From: JAFGNB01 sp050304135
GTDB lineage: Bacteria > Fibrobacterota > Chitinivibrionia > Chitinivibrionales > Chitinispirillaceae
Assembly (NCBI GenBank): GCA_050304135.1
Contig: JBNLDC010000034.1
Span: 1-64,000 of the forward strand
DNA: 64,000 nt
Direction of reading: 5' to 3'
Shown piece by piece: positions 24,871 to 34,175 of the stretch (positions are counted from its first letter, which is position 1; every line of letters starts with the position of its first letter). The position numbers and the translations under genes are program-made. Under the pieces are notes generated by a model. That model made no database searches and had not been told where the DNA came from. It saw nothing but the letters and a program-made list of their open reading frames with translations.

Positions 24871-25933
24871 AACGTCGTGTCTCCCGGTGTACCAGCATAT
24901 CGGTAATGATTTCGGTCAGTTTGACGGTATAGAAAATTAACAGCATGATAACGATTACAAATGGAAAATTTTTATACAGCAGCTGACGGAGCAGTTCATA
25001 GGTAAGGTGTCCATGGATGTTGAGCGCCATTTCAATAATCACCAGACCGGTAATCAGGAAGGACGCCTGTTCCTTGAGTGTCGAAAGATACTGAAAACGT
25101 GCATTCCGGAATATATGGTCGAAAACATGACCATCAAATCGTTTCGCAGGTAACAGCACTGATTTCCAGGTGATTCCTTTCTGAGCGGAAAGTGTGTAAT
25201 CGCTTCGAAGGTTTTTAACCAGTGCATTCTCAACATAGCCTTTGCGGCTTTCCGCCACCAGAAATGCATAGAATTTGTTGGTGTACATAACCAGTAGACC
25301 GTTTGAAACAACCCCGAGAATGATCATGAAAAATGATGAATCGGTATTGAATTCAGTGCGTATGGAGTAGGCGATTACATACGCGGGAGAAAACAGTATA
25401 AAATAGGCCAAGGTGGAAAAACCGGAACGCAGCAGTGATCGAATAACCGGTGGACGCTGGTGGTCGATTCCCCGCTGCAGTGCCTGCTGATGAAAGATAA
25501 ATCTGAAGGCACCTAACGTTTGAACGCCGTAGTAGGTGAGGATCATGACGATTATATAGACGATGAGGAATTTGACATACATACCGGCAAGCTCAAGTAA
25601 TGCGGCACCGTTGAGACGCTTGGTGCGGTATGAGGATTGCATCGACCGGTTGAATGCATCTTCTTTTATTCGGAAAAAATCTTCTGCAATCGCTGCATTG
25701 GTATCCTGACGTCCCGGAAAATACAGGTCGAGGCAGTCAAGAAGAAGTGCCCTTTCAAAAGGGTCATTGATTTTACTGACGGGTGCATCCATCAGAATAC
25801 GGACGTTATCGGTGCGGCGGATCTGGTGCTGGTGTTCACTGTTCTGAAAAAACAGCAGCGCTCCGACCATAAGAACCGATATCAGGATGATTCCAAGCAG
25901 ATGTTGAATGAGTTGTGAGCGCATAGAGGTCAT
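24857..25933 (-). CDS. ABC transporter permease (first subunit)
   Basis: A 358-residue inner-membrane protein. One N-terminal membrane helix (residues 10-30) is followed by an exported segment of about 85 residues, then five to six further helices. The C-terminal half has an EAA-like loop near FDHIFRNARFQYLSTLKEQA. The layout matches DppB/OppB-type subunits, with the extracytoplasmic loop after the first helix. Its ATG shares one base with the stop of the preceding gene (TAATG). Confidence 0.8.
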   Translation of the reverse strand: MTSMRSQLIQHLLGIILISVLMVGALLFFQNSEHQHQIRRTDNVRILMDAPVSKINDPFERALLLDCLDLYFPGRQDTNAAIAEDFFRIKEDAFNRSMQSSYRTKRLNGAALLELAGMYVKFLIVYIIVMILTYYGVQTLGAFRFIFHQQALQRGIDHQRPPVIRSLLRSGFSTLAYFILFSPAYVIAYSIRTEFNTDSSFFMIILGVVSNGLLVMYTNKFYAFLVAESRKGYVENALVKNLRSDYTLSAQKGITWKSVLLPAKRFDGHVFDHIFRNARFQYLSTLKEQASFLITGLVIIEMALNIHGHLTYELLRQLLYKNFPFVIVIMLLIFYTVKLTEIITDMLVHRETRRYENN

Positions 25934-26799
25934 TACCGTGATTCTATTGAGATAACACCCTTCCGGTATACAACCAGAAAAGGTTTACCAAGGAGCATAC
26001 GCTCGATATCTCTTACAAGATATCGTGTACTGTTTTCAAGCACTGTTACCACTTCGTCCGAACCCCGGAGAACATACTGACGGTCGACGGTTGGATCGGC
26101 GATCCATTCGGGTGTGGTTTTTTCCTGATGGGTTCGGGAGGAAAAATAGGAAAAAAGGGTATCATAACGATCGTTTGCTTCAATAAGCCGTTTCATAATG
26201 CGCTGATGGACTAGCGCAGAGCCACTGCCCGCTGCAGAGGTGTTCTTTGGTACGATCGGACGGAGGAGACGCTTTGATGATCTGCACCAGCCATACCGGG
26301 GCTGAGGTGATGTGCTGCGTACATATTCCGAACCATGCCAGGAGAAAATCCTCAGTACGGCAGCCCCTTTGTTCAGGGTGGCGACACTGCCACCGCCGGA
26401 CGGTTTCCGGGTAAGCGACAATGATGCTGCGGCAATGGTCATTGTATCGTACCTGGGGGTGCATCCACGGTATTTGACCGGCGAAGCGCCAGGAGGCAAA
26501 CCGGTTAATTTTCCTTTGTCGTCGAGCATGAGGTAGTACGTGGTGCCGTGTAAACTCAGTTGCATGGCTTGCGAAATCTGATCTCCCATGAGTTCACGAG
26601 TAGTGCGTATTTCGAACGGCGCGCCGGCCTGAAGCACTTTTTTCTGTGCTGTGGTTACTACCTGTTCGTACTGATCATAGAGTGTGCACACAGAAGGATT
26701 TCCAATGACAAGAAACTCCTTTACGGGTTTCGCGCTCCATACCGGTACGCAAAAAAATAAAAGACCAGTGATCAGACGACGATAGTTGACGGACACCAT
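25933..26799 (-). CDS. exported protein of the ABC operon, unknown family
   Basis: A 288-residue protein with a signal peptide (LITGLLFFCVPVWSA). The middle part has a stretch like an SH3-type fold (ATLNKGAAVLRIFSWHGSEY). No catalytic motif is recognised. The fixed position between the binding protein and the permeases, with its stop overlapping the permease start, says it belongs to the transport system, perhaps as a periplasmic accessory. The start is uncertain by one codon (ATG GTG). Confidence 0.65.
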   Translation of the reverse strand: MVSVNYRRLITGLLFFCVPVWSAKPVKEFLVIGNPSVCTLYDQYEQVVTTAQKKVLQAGAPFEIRTTRELMGDQISQAMQLSLHGTTYYLMLDDKGKLTGLPPGASPVKYRGCTPRYDTMTIAAASLSLTRKPSGGGSVATLNKGAAVLRIFSWHGSEYVRSTSPQPRYGWCRSSKRLLRPIVPKNTSAAGSGSALVHQRIMKRLIEANDRYDTLFSYFSSRTHQEKTTPEWIADPTVDRQYVLRGSDEVVTVLENSTRYLVRDIERMLLGKPFLVVYRKGVISIESR

Positions 26800-26873
26800 C
26801 TCCGTACCCCGTTGACAAAGTTGTTTCGCGTCGAGCGGTACCCCGGACAGGATGGAATACCGCGGATTGAAGG

Positions 26874-28604
26874 TTACTTACCCTGTTCGTTCCACTTCTC
26901 GATGGTTGATAGCTGAGATGCTGTGCCGTAGAGGTCGATGGAGTTCTCGGCAAACTGGTTGCTGAAGTAGGCGAGAGACGGAAGGGAAAAAAGCCAGCAT
27001 CCCATTGCCAGTTTCCGGTCCAGTTGGTCGATGTACTGGGCGTACACCTGCTTGTCCCCGACTTCACGGGTCGACATGAAGTTGAAGATGTAGTCGAGCA
27101 GCATCCGGTAATCCGTCTGTTCAGGCGACGGGTCGGCAAGATCAAGACGGAAAAAGTTTTTATCGGCGGTGAATGACTCTTCGGCGACGGCCGGATTGCC
27201 CTTCCGGTCGACCGTGGTGATCAGGTTGACTTTGTAGTTCTCAAAGTCGGGTTCCCGGAGGAAGATGTTGTACATGTCGAACAGAAAATTGCTCCGGTAT
27301 CCGCTGAAGGGAACCAGCACCGCGTCGTAGTTGCCCTGACGAATCTCATCGTTCTGCACTGCGGTTACCTTGATCTTTCCGCGGCTGATCGCGGGATCAT
27401 TGAGGATTTCTACCAGTTCAGCGAGTTCCTCACGAAAATCAGCGTTGAGGCAGGTTTGAATGCGAATGGTATCCGTAAGTACCGAGAGGTCGGGGGTTAC
27501 GGTATCCTGCAGCGGAACGATAATCTCTTCTTCGATGTAGTAGGAGGTCGAGGGAAAAACGCTTCCGTTGAGATATTCGTCGTAATTGTCTCCGTCGCCA
27601 CGGTAATTGGCGATATGCCGCTGCTGTTCGGTACCGATTCTGAAAAACCGGTTCATTATCCGCTGATTGTCTATCAGTGAACGGACGGCTAACCGCTGCT
27701 CAATCGGCACTTTCTTCACATTGAAGAGAATGGCGAAAAAACAGGTGCTGATACTCGACTTGTAGAAAAATTTGGAAGAGTCACGGACGATCGGAGCGAT
27801 CGCACCGAAGGGTGAACTCAGGAGTGTGTTGATGTTTTTATTTTTAAGTTCGGTTGAATAGGTGCTGTTGTCAATAAACGGTTTAAGCAGTACCTGGGGA
27901 ATTGCGGCGTTGCCGTCGGGAAGTTTGTGGAAAAACAGCTGGTCTTCATACTCGCCTGCGTACATGTACGGACCGCTTCCCACCATATATGCCGGAGCAT
28001 TCATTTCCGATGAGCCGGGAAGCACTTTGAATGAGAGGATTTCTTTGATATCCGGTTCGATCCATTCACGGTCGCCGCGGAATTGAAACCTGATTTCATT
28101 ATTTTCGTCGGGTCCGGAAAATTCGAAGTCGGGAACTGCCTGCGATACGAGTATATAGTCAGGAGATATGCTGCCGAGAGACTGAATGCGCCGGAGAGTG
28201 AATCGGAGATCATTCGCAGTTATCTGAACCGCTTGTGCGATGCTGACCGCAACCTTCTCCTTTTCCATGGTGGCAGTGTAGCTGGAATGCCATTTCTGCG
28301 ACGGTTTGAGCCGGATCGAGACAACACTGTTCTCATCAATCCCCATGTATTCACCCAGTCCATCTTCGTAAATAATACCGCTCGGATTGGCGGATACGTT
28401 GAAAAGACCATCGAACAGTACTTCGTCGAGTTTGTCGGCAATAGGTACTGCACTGGGGATATGGGGGTCAACACGGGGCTTCTGATGGGCAATGTATGGA
28501 ATAACAATACGACCGCTAAGATTTTTTCCATATACGAAATAATACAACAGACCGCCGGTGACGGCGATGCCGAGAATAATGGTAATGATAATCGCTTTCT
28601 TCAT
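26874..28604 (-). CDS. extracellular solute-binding protein, family 5-like
   Basis: A 576-residue periplasmic or membrane-tethered ligand-binding protein. The N-terminus is a hydrophobic anchor (AIIITIILGIAVTGGLLYYF) without a clear cleavage site or lipobox. Family-5 features follow: DEVLFDGLFNVSANPSG, then SIRLKPSQKWH, ITANDLRFTLRRI and GSGPYMY. These are typical of oligopeptide and nickel binding proteins. The ATG at 28604 is chosen because GGAG lies about 7-9 nt upstream. It is the second gene of the operon, 13 bases after the large lipoprotein. Confidence 0.85.
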   Translation of the reverse strand: MKKAIIITIILGIAVTGGLLYYFVYGKNLSGRIVIPYIAHQKPRVDPHIPSAVPIADKLDEVLFDGLFNVSANPSGIIYEDGLGEYMGIDENSVVSIRLKPSQKWHSSYTATMEKEKVAVSIAQAVQITANDLRFTLRRIQSLGSISPDYILVSQAVPDFEFSGPDENNEIRFQFRGDREWIEPDIKEILSFKVLPGSSEMNAPAYMVGSGPYMYAGEYEDQLFFHKLPDGNAAIPQVLLKPFIDNSTYSTELKNKNINTLLSSPFGAIAPIVRDSSKFFYKSSISTCFFAILFNVKKVPIEQRLAVRSLIDNQRIMNRFFRIGTEQQRHIANYRGDGDNYDEYLNGSVFPSTSYYIEEEIIVPLQDTVTPDLSVLTDTIRIQTCLNADFREELAELVEILNDPAISRGKIKVTAVQNDEIRQGNYDAVLVPFSGYRSNFLFDMYNIFLREPDFENYKVNLITTVDRKGNPAVAEESFTADKNFFRLDLADPSPEQTDYRMLLDYIFNFMSTREVGDKQVYAQYIDQLDRKLAMGCWLFSLPSLAYFSNQFAENSIDLYGTASQLSTIEKWNEQGK

Positions 28605-28617
28605 CGGGGGCTCCTGA

Positions 28618-30996
28618 CTAGTTTTTCTTGATGATCGGTTTCTGGACCATGACACTTACCTGGTGCACTTTAAACGAAGGGTGAGAAAAGGTGATTTCAA
28701 GAATATTACCCTTTCCTTTTGTCATCTGTACCGGGGTGATCTGACACTCATAATTATTTGCCGCGGTTGGCGCCGATATGGAAAACCGCCCTTCGTTTTT
28801 CAGTTCTTTTTTGTTCAGGGTAATTTTATCGTACCACTGTTCAACTGCGGCATTGCCGGCGATTGCCTTCGACAGTTTGATATTGACATCGTATACCGGG
28901 AAGTTCGCTTCGGTCGGAATGTCGACGTTGATACGAACCATGTATCTGTTTTCCCCCCGTTTTCGCGTTGTAACCGGAAGCGCGAATACACGGCGGTAAT
29001 TCTTGGGTTTGACAATCCATTTCATTGACCAGGGATCACATTCGGCAATGCGGATTTTGGTTTTGCGGTCCTTGCCCTTGTAATGAGTACCGTGAGTGAC
29101 AATCGCCCGTGCTTTGAGTACACCGTTGTCATTGGGCTTCCTGGTGAAATCCTTGTAAAGAAGCGCGATCGCTTTTTTGGGGAATTCGTCATCTTTCATC
29201 TTCTCGAGATGGGCGATAAGATTGTTTTTACGCTGGATGAGTTCGTTTCGTGACCCTGAGGAGAAGGTCACGTCGTAGGAGGGAAGGAATACTGAATCGG
29301 TATAAAGAGAGTCGACATTTTCAACGGTATGGTAATTTTCTTCAACGAATTTATTGATCCGTGCACGTGAGTACCGGTCGATCCGTGTGTAGAGCGAATC
29401 TTCATATTCCTCGACAACCGCTTTTTTGATGGGCAGTATTTCAGGCGGGTTGAGAAAATTCACGTCGGCGTGCAATGCCCGCAGATTTTTTTCGGCCACC
29501 GGCCAGTTTCTTCCGGCAAGAGCAGCTCCGATGCGTTTGCCCTGTTCTTCGACCGATAGCTTATCCAGTTCAGCATATTTCGGAAGAAGAAAGGTGAGAT
29601 GCGGCTTTTGCTTGAGCAGGCCGAGCATGGTGCTGTAATCTTTCTGGGCCTTGAGCGCGTTGAGTTCAGGGATGAGAGCGTCCGCTTCACGGTAGCCCAT
29701 AAGGTCGGTTTCAAACTGTTTGGTGAAGGCGGTTATTTCAGCATTGAGTGCTTCACTGCAGTTGTAATTCACATAATCACCGAAATCGTCACCGAGTACC
29801 TGAGGTAGCTTCGCCTTAATTTTATCAGTACGTTTGACAATCGATTTGAAAAAGTCGTTACCCGGCATGTTCTTTTCGGCGTCGATAGTTTTCCGGATTG
29901 CAGCGGCGGTATCCTGTGCACCGGAGAGTGCGCTGCTGCGTTCGTTGAACGCTTTGACAAATGATGCGAGCAGCGCGTAGTCCTTGGGCTCGGCGATTCC
30001 TGCAGTCGAGCAGAGTGGACCGATCTGCAGCAGTTCATTAACGAAAAACGTCTCTTGGGCAAACGGTTTCGCATCGTTCTTGCCTTTGAACCGCTGATTG
30101 TAGAACGGGGTGATTTCAACGAGACGGGAGCTCAGCACTGACTGCGCTTCGGCGATGACCGGCGGTCTGATTTTGTCTTTACCGGCAAAGAAGGTGGAAA
30201 AATCGTTTACTGATTTCACCAGTTCAAGCGGGTTACCCCGACAGGAGAACTCGACGAGGAAGAAACGGAGGGTGGCGAGATACGCGTCCTGAAATCGCAT
30301 CTCATCTTCGATGTCGGTCTTTAGTTTTTTATAGTTGAGATATGCTTCGTCGGTTGAATTAACGATGGATGCGGGAAAAATGCTTTCGATGGCAAGAAGT
30401 TGTTTGTAGACCTCTTCAATTGCTTCGCGGTGTTTTGTAACGGTTGCGATAGTCGAGGTAAAATCAATACCGGTAAGCGGTTTCCCAGGGCCGATCGACT
30501 CGTAAACCTTCCGGTCTACGCGGTTTCCTGCAAGAGTCTCCAGATAGGACGCGTGTTTGTTCTCAAATTTGAATCGCCATTGCGGCGTATAACGGTACGT
30601 AACCGAGAGCGGTACTTCCGTGTCGGTACCTTCAATTATGAAGTAATATCCGGTTCCGTTTTTACCGACCGGAAAAACGCTGAGGGTATCGGTTTCTGAT
30701 TCATCGGTGATTGGCGTACCGGCTTTTTTCTTTTCGACCAGTTCTTTGGTCAGGAAACTTTTAACCGATTTTTTATTGCCGTTGGCGATGACAAGATAAA
30801 AATTATCCTCCTGGGGGGCAGGGAACACTATGAAATATTTTTTATCCTTTTTTATTACGAAATCTTTTTTATTGTCTTTCAGTTCGATATATCCTGCTTC
30901 GGCAGGAGAGAGTTCCGGTTTGGGCTGCAACTGTTTATACGGTGCACAGGTAATAAGAAAGATGACCAGTCCTACTATTGCTATTCGGCGTTTCAT
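28618..30996 (-). CDS. large lipoprotein heading the ABC operon, unknown family
   Basis: A 792-residue exported protein starting MKRRIAIVGLVIFLITC, a lipoprotein signal with the lipid Cys at residue 17. The first 150 residues are beta-rich (KKYFIVFPAPQEDNFYLVI). The middle 400 residues are helical with many charged residues. The last 150 are beta-rich again. No known domain is recognised. The ATG at 30996 is preferred over one at 31083 because the signal peptide begins there. As the first gene of a six-gene operon with an importer, it could capture ligand at the outer membrane or cell surface. Confidence 0.75.
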   Translation of the reverse strand: MKRRIAIVGLVIFLITCAPYKQLQPKPELSPAEAGYIELKDNKKDFVIKKDKKYFIVFPAPQEDNFYLVIANGNKKSVKSFLTKELVEKKKAGTPITDESETDTLSVFPVGKNGTGYYFIIEGTDTEVPLSVTYRYTPQWRFKFENKHASYLETLAGNRVDRKVYESIGPGKPLTGIDFTSTIATVTKHREAIEEVYKQLLAIESIFPASIVNSTDEAYLNYKKLKTDIEDEMRFQDAYLATLRFFLVEFSCRGNPLELVKSVNDFSTFFAGKDKIRPPVIAEAQSVLSSRLVEITPFYNQRFKGKNDAKPFAQETFFVNELLQIGPLCSTAGIAEPKDYALLASFVKAFNERSSALSGAQDTAAAIRKTIDAEKNMPGNDFFKSIVKRTDKIKAKLPQVLGDDFGDYVNYNCSEALNAEITAFTKQFETDLMGYREADALIPELNALKAQKDYSTMLGLLKQKPHLTFLLPKYAELDKLSVEEQGKRIGAALAGRNWPVAEKNLRALHADVNFLNPPEILPIKKAVVEEYEDSLYTRIDRYSRARINKFVEENYHTVENVDSLYTDSVFLPSYDVTFSSGSRNELIQRKNNLIAHLEKMKDDEFPKKAIALLYKDFTRKPNDNGVLKARAIVTHGTHYKGKDRKTKIRIAECDPWSMKWIVKPKNYRRVFALPVTTRKRGENRYMVRINVDIPTEANFPVYDVNIKLSKAIAGNAAVEQWYDKITLNKKELKNEGRFSISAPTAANNYECQITPVQMTKGKGNILEITFSHPSFKVHQVSVMVQKPIIKKN

Positions 30997-31382
30997 CAAA
31001 CTGCCCCTTTCACGGTTTTGTGATTCAAAATGGAATAGTTTAATATAATGAGTGGTTGGCTTCGGGTGGTAGAATTTCACCACTTTCCGGATGTTGAAGT
31101 GACGGTTAAACCAGACTGCAGGCTGACTTCAGGTGATGAGGACAGTTCAGGCTCTCCGTAAATTGGCTCACACCTGCGGGGATGGGGGGGAACGGCTTGA
31201 AAGAGGGTGGACGATTGTTTTTGGAGGACCTTTTATCAGCTAACCTGTAGACAATTTATGATTTCGTGGTGTCGGGCGATTCTTTCTGAAGCGGTTAGTC
31301 TCCGTAGTGGATACCTTCGGGTATTACAGAGAACTATTTTAGGAGATACAGTACCCTGAAATAAGCGAAACGTTATCGAAAC
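30997..31382. other. divergent intergenic region
   Basis: About 390 bases between the ABC operon (leftward) and the LarA-like gene (rightward), so promoters for both should lie here. A small stem with a TTCG loop (31311-31315 with 31320-31324) is visible. I see no gene and no clear -35/-10 pair. Confidence 0.4.
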
Positions 31383-32633
31383 ATGATGTGTGATGCTGTT
31401 ATGATTACGATGCACACAATACGCCGGGAAGCCGATAAAACCTGCATTACTGATCCATATGCGGTTACTGCGCAACGGTTGAGAGCATCTTCACTCGCAA
31501 TCCGGAACGGTATGCATATCGGTGTCGCAGTCGGAAGCAGAGGTATTCACGCAATTGCTGCTGTTTGCCGTGCCGTAGTGGAATACCTCAAAGAGCAGGG
31601 GGCTGATCCGTTTATCATTCCGGCAATGGGAAGTCACGGTGGTGCCACTGCAGAGGGACAGCGTGCGATTCTTGCGGGGTATGGCATAACCGAGGAGAGT
31701 GTCGGTGTTCCGGTGGAAGCATCCATGGCGGTAGTGAAACTGGATGCTCCCGGAGGTGAATGCCGCATATTTGTCAGCCGTCCTGCAATGGAGTCTGATG
31801 GTGTTATATGCATCAACCGGGTTAAACCGCATACCGATTTCCATGGACGGTACGAGAGCGGATTAGTGAAAATGGCGGTGATCGGCCTTGGAAAACATGC
31901 ACAGGCGCTCGAAATTCATAAATTCGGTGTCAGGGGGTTGCGGGAGTTGCTCCCGATGGCCGCGGCAAAGGTATTTGCCACCGGAAAAATCCTCGGAGGT
32001 GTGGCTATTGTCGAGAACCGGTACGATCGTCCTGTACAGATCGAAGTGCTTTCCGGAAAAACGATCATGGCGGAGGAACCGCGCCTTCTGCAGTTGGCCG
32101 CGGAACATATGCCGCACCTTCCGGTCGAGAAAATCGACACTCTTATTGTTGATTTTATCGGTAAAGATTTCAGTGGTACCGGACTTGACACCAATATCAT
32201 CGGCAGAATGCGGATACGGGGAGAGCCGGAACCTGCCAGCCCTTCAATCGGCAGTATTTATGTGCGGGATCTGTCGGAACGGTCACATGGAAACGCTCTC
32301 GGTATCGGTCTGGCCGATGTTATCAGCCGTCGTCTTTTTGACAGAATACAATTTGCTCCAATGTACGAAAATGCATTCACCAGCACCTTTCTTGAGCGGG
32401 TGAAAATCCCGGTTATCGCCGATACCGACCGGGAGGCTCTCTCATTCGCGTTGCGCTCCTGCGGCTCTATTGATCCGGGTGCGGAGCGGATTATCCGCAT
32501 ACGCACTACGCTGCATCTCGATGAGATGCAGGTTTCAGAAGCGGTACTCCGGGAGGTTGAGAACCAACATCAGTTCAGTGTTGTAAATGGACCATTCCCG
32601 CTGCTGAACGGCGATGATGCATGCGAATTTTAA
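31383..32633 (+). CDS. LarA-like protein (lactate racemase domain, DUF2088)
   Basis: A 416-residue protein of the LarA superfamily. Visible features are VAVGSRGIHAI, PAMGSHGGATAEGQ and RVKPHTDFHGRYESG followed by GLGKHAQALEIHKFG, the conserved His/Lys-rich region that in LarA binds the nickel-pincer nucleotide. LarA racemises lactate; related groups racemise or epimerise other 2-hydroxy acids. The cofactor makers LarB, LarC and LarE are not in this window, so the substrate and even cofactor use are open. The start is not certain, since no good ribosome site precedes any early ATG. Confidence 0.7.
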   Translation: MMCDAVMITMHTIRREADKTCITDPYAVTAQRLRASSLAIRNGMHIGVAVGSRGIHAIAAVCRAVVEYLKEQGADPFIIPAMGSHGGATAEGQRAILAGYGITEESVGVPVEASMAVVKLDAPGGECRIFVSRPAMESDGVICINRVKPHTDFHGRYESGLVKMAVIGLGKHAQALEIHKFGVRGLRELLPMAAAKVFATGKILGGVAIVENRYDRPVQIEVLSGKTIMAEEPRLLQLAAEHMPHLPVEKIDTLIVDFIGKDFSGTGLDTNIIGRMRIRGEPEPASPSIGSIYVRDLSERSHGNALGIGLADVISRRLFDRIQFAPMYENAFTSTFLERVKIPVIADTDREALSFALRSCGSIDPGAERIIRIRTTLHLDEMQVSEAVLREVENQHQFSVVNGPFPLLNGDDACEF

Positions 32634-32652
32634 TGTGTCGCACCCTCTCCAA

Positions 32653-33876
32653 CTATTGAAACATCGTTGTACTGAGTTTTTCCACAGCCTGTTCCAGTGC
32701 CTGCTTCAGTGCCACGCCGAGTAGTGAGCCTGCGAACTCCTTGTTTTCAAGATTGAATTCCATTGCTCCGATTGTCTTCATAGAGTTTTCAATGTTCTTT
32801 TTTCCTGAAAATTCGCCGGTTACCGTTGTATTAAGCAGCTCCGTATCGCCGGTGACGTCAAACAGCTTCAGGTCTATCTGAACACGTGCGATGGATCGTT
32901 CACGGTATTCATCGGCACGAACGGTTATCTCCGCGTGGTTGACAATGTCAAGAAATTTCACCGCACCGGAGATACGATATTGCTGACCGCTTTTTACTGC
33001 GGTGTCCGAAGGCGGCGTTGGCGCGGAATCGCTTACGGAAATGTTGCAATGGGGACTGATGTTACGCAACCGCTCAGCCAACATCCCCGGGATACGATGA
33101 CTAAGATCCCACTCTCCACTATACTTTGAGCTGTTCTTAAAGGGGGTGATGACACATTTTTTCTCCATCCGCCCGGAAATAATCAACTGGTTTCGTTTGC
33201 CTGCCGCAAGGTGGAGAGCGAGTTCCCTGTTGATGACAGTGTCGGGTACCCATGCTCGCAATGAGTCAATCTCGGCATCGTGCATCGGATTGGAAATGAT
33301 GGGATCGGTCATTTTTTCGACAGTGGTTTTGTACGGTGCACTGACGAAGGTGGATGCCTGTTTCGCGATACAGCTGACCCGAACGGTGCCGCAAACGACC
33401 TTAAGGGCTGTCGTGCCGGTTTCAGGAGCTACGTCAAGGCTGAAAGAAGTTCCCCGGATAGAAATTACGGTGGTGGGGGTATAAATCTGAATATTCTCTT
33501 TCCGGGAAAGCGGCATGCTCCTTTTGATAACAAAAAAGACACTTCCCATGAAAACCGTCGCGTAGTTAAGGAGTTTCTCTGTTGCTTTCGGCGGACCGAT
33601 ATTGACAAGTATCTGTGAACCGCCTTTCATATAGACAACGCTCTTATCCGGCCATTGGAGACGGCCGTATCCCTTGGGGGCGATACGGATTACATCGTTG
33701 TTATACAGCAGGGTTCCCGGTTTTACCGGTTTCCATTTGGCCGTACCTGCGCGCTGTACCTCCGCGTTCCCCGAAAGTGAATCCAGAATGACGTTCGGGG
33801 CTGCTGCAGAAGGCGCACCGGTGAAAAAGGTGAATGAAGTAATGAAAACAAACAGAAGTGCAGGTGTCGTGTGCAT
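32653..33876 (-). CDS. secreted FecR-domain protein
   Basis: A 407-residue exported protein. The signal peptide is residues 1-26 (LLFVFITSFTFFTGAPSAAA). A FecR domain follows at about 30-170: SGNAEVQRAGTAKWKPV, LYNNDVIRIAPKGYGRLQW, and TPTTVISIRGTSFSLDV. The C-terminal 200 residues are unrecognised and beta-rich. FecR domains occur in anti-sigma regulators and, without a membrane segment as here, in secreted proteins thought to bind surface polymers. No sigma factor gene is near, so a regulatory role is unlikely. It converges with the LarA-like gene, 19 bases away. Confidence 0.8.
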   Translation of the reverse strand: MHTTPALLFVFITSFTFFTGAPSAAAPNVILDSLSGNAEVQRAGTAKWKPVKPGTLLYNNDVIRIAPKGYGRLQWPDKSVVYMKGGSQILVNIGPPKATEKLLNYATVFMGSVFFVIKRSMPLSRKENIQIYTPTTVISIRGTSFSLDVAPETGTTALKVVCGTVRVSCIAKQASTFVSAPYKTTVEKMTDPIISNPMHDAEIDSLRAWVPDTVINRELALHLAAGKRNQLIISGRMEKKCVITPFKNSSKYSGEWDLSHRIPGMLAERLRNISPHCNISVSDSAPTPPSDTAVKSGQQYRISGAVKFLDIVNHAEITVRADEYRERSIARVQIDLKLFDVTGDTELLNTTVTGEFSGKKNIENSMKTIGAMEFNLENKEFAGSLLGVALKQALEQAVEKLSTTMFQ

Positions 33877-34175
33877 GAAACCTCGTCGGTAAATGGTTGC
33901 AATGGCGAGCCGGGGTATTAGGGGAGTCCGGCGGAGTTTTATACATTATAATGCTGCAAACACTTTTCTTCAAGAATATTTCGTAACCTTGCCCCACCGG
34001 AGGGAGTGTCGTATTTTTGCCTGAACCGGCAAAATCAGGTCAGGTGTGACTTTGAGCTGTAGCGATCTCTGGGGGTACAGCCTGAACGCTCCGGCGGAAT
34101 CACGAAAACGACCGCACATATCGGATACCGGTTTTTCGGAACTATTCAAATTCTGACAACAGCAGGGAGAATCAT

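Noticed and set aside
33996..34175. Leader of ilvD as a branched-chain amino acid attenuator
   Set aside because: No run of Leu, Ile or Val codons in a short frame and no terminator-like stem was found.
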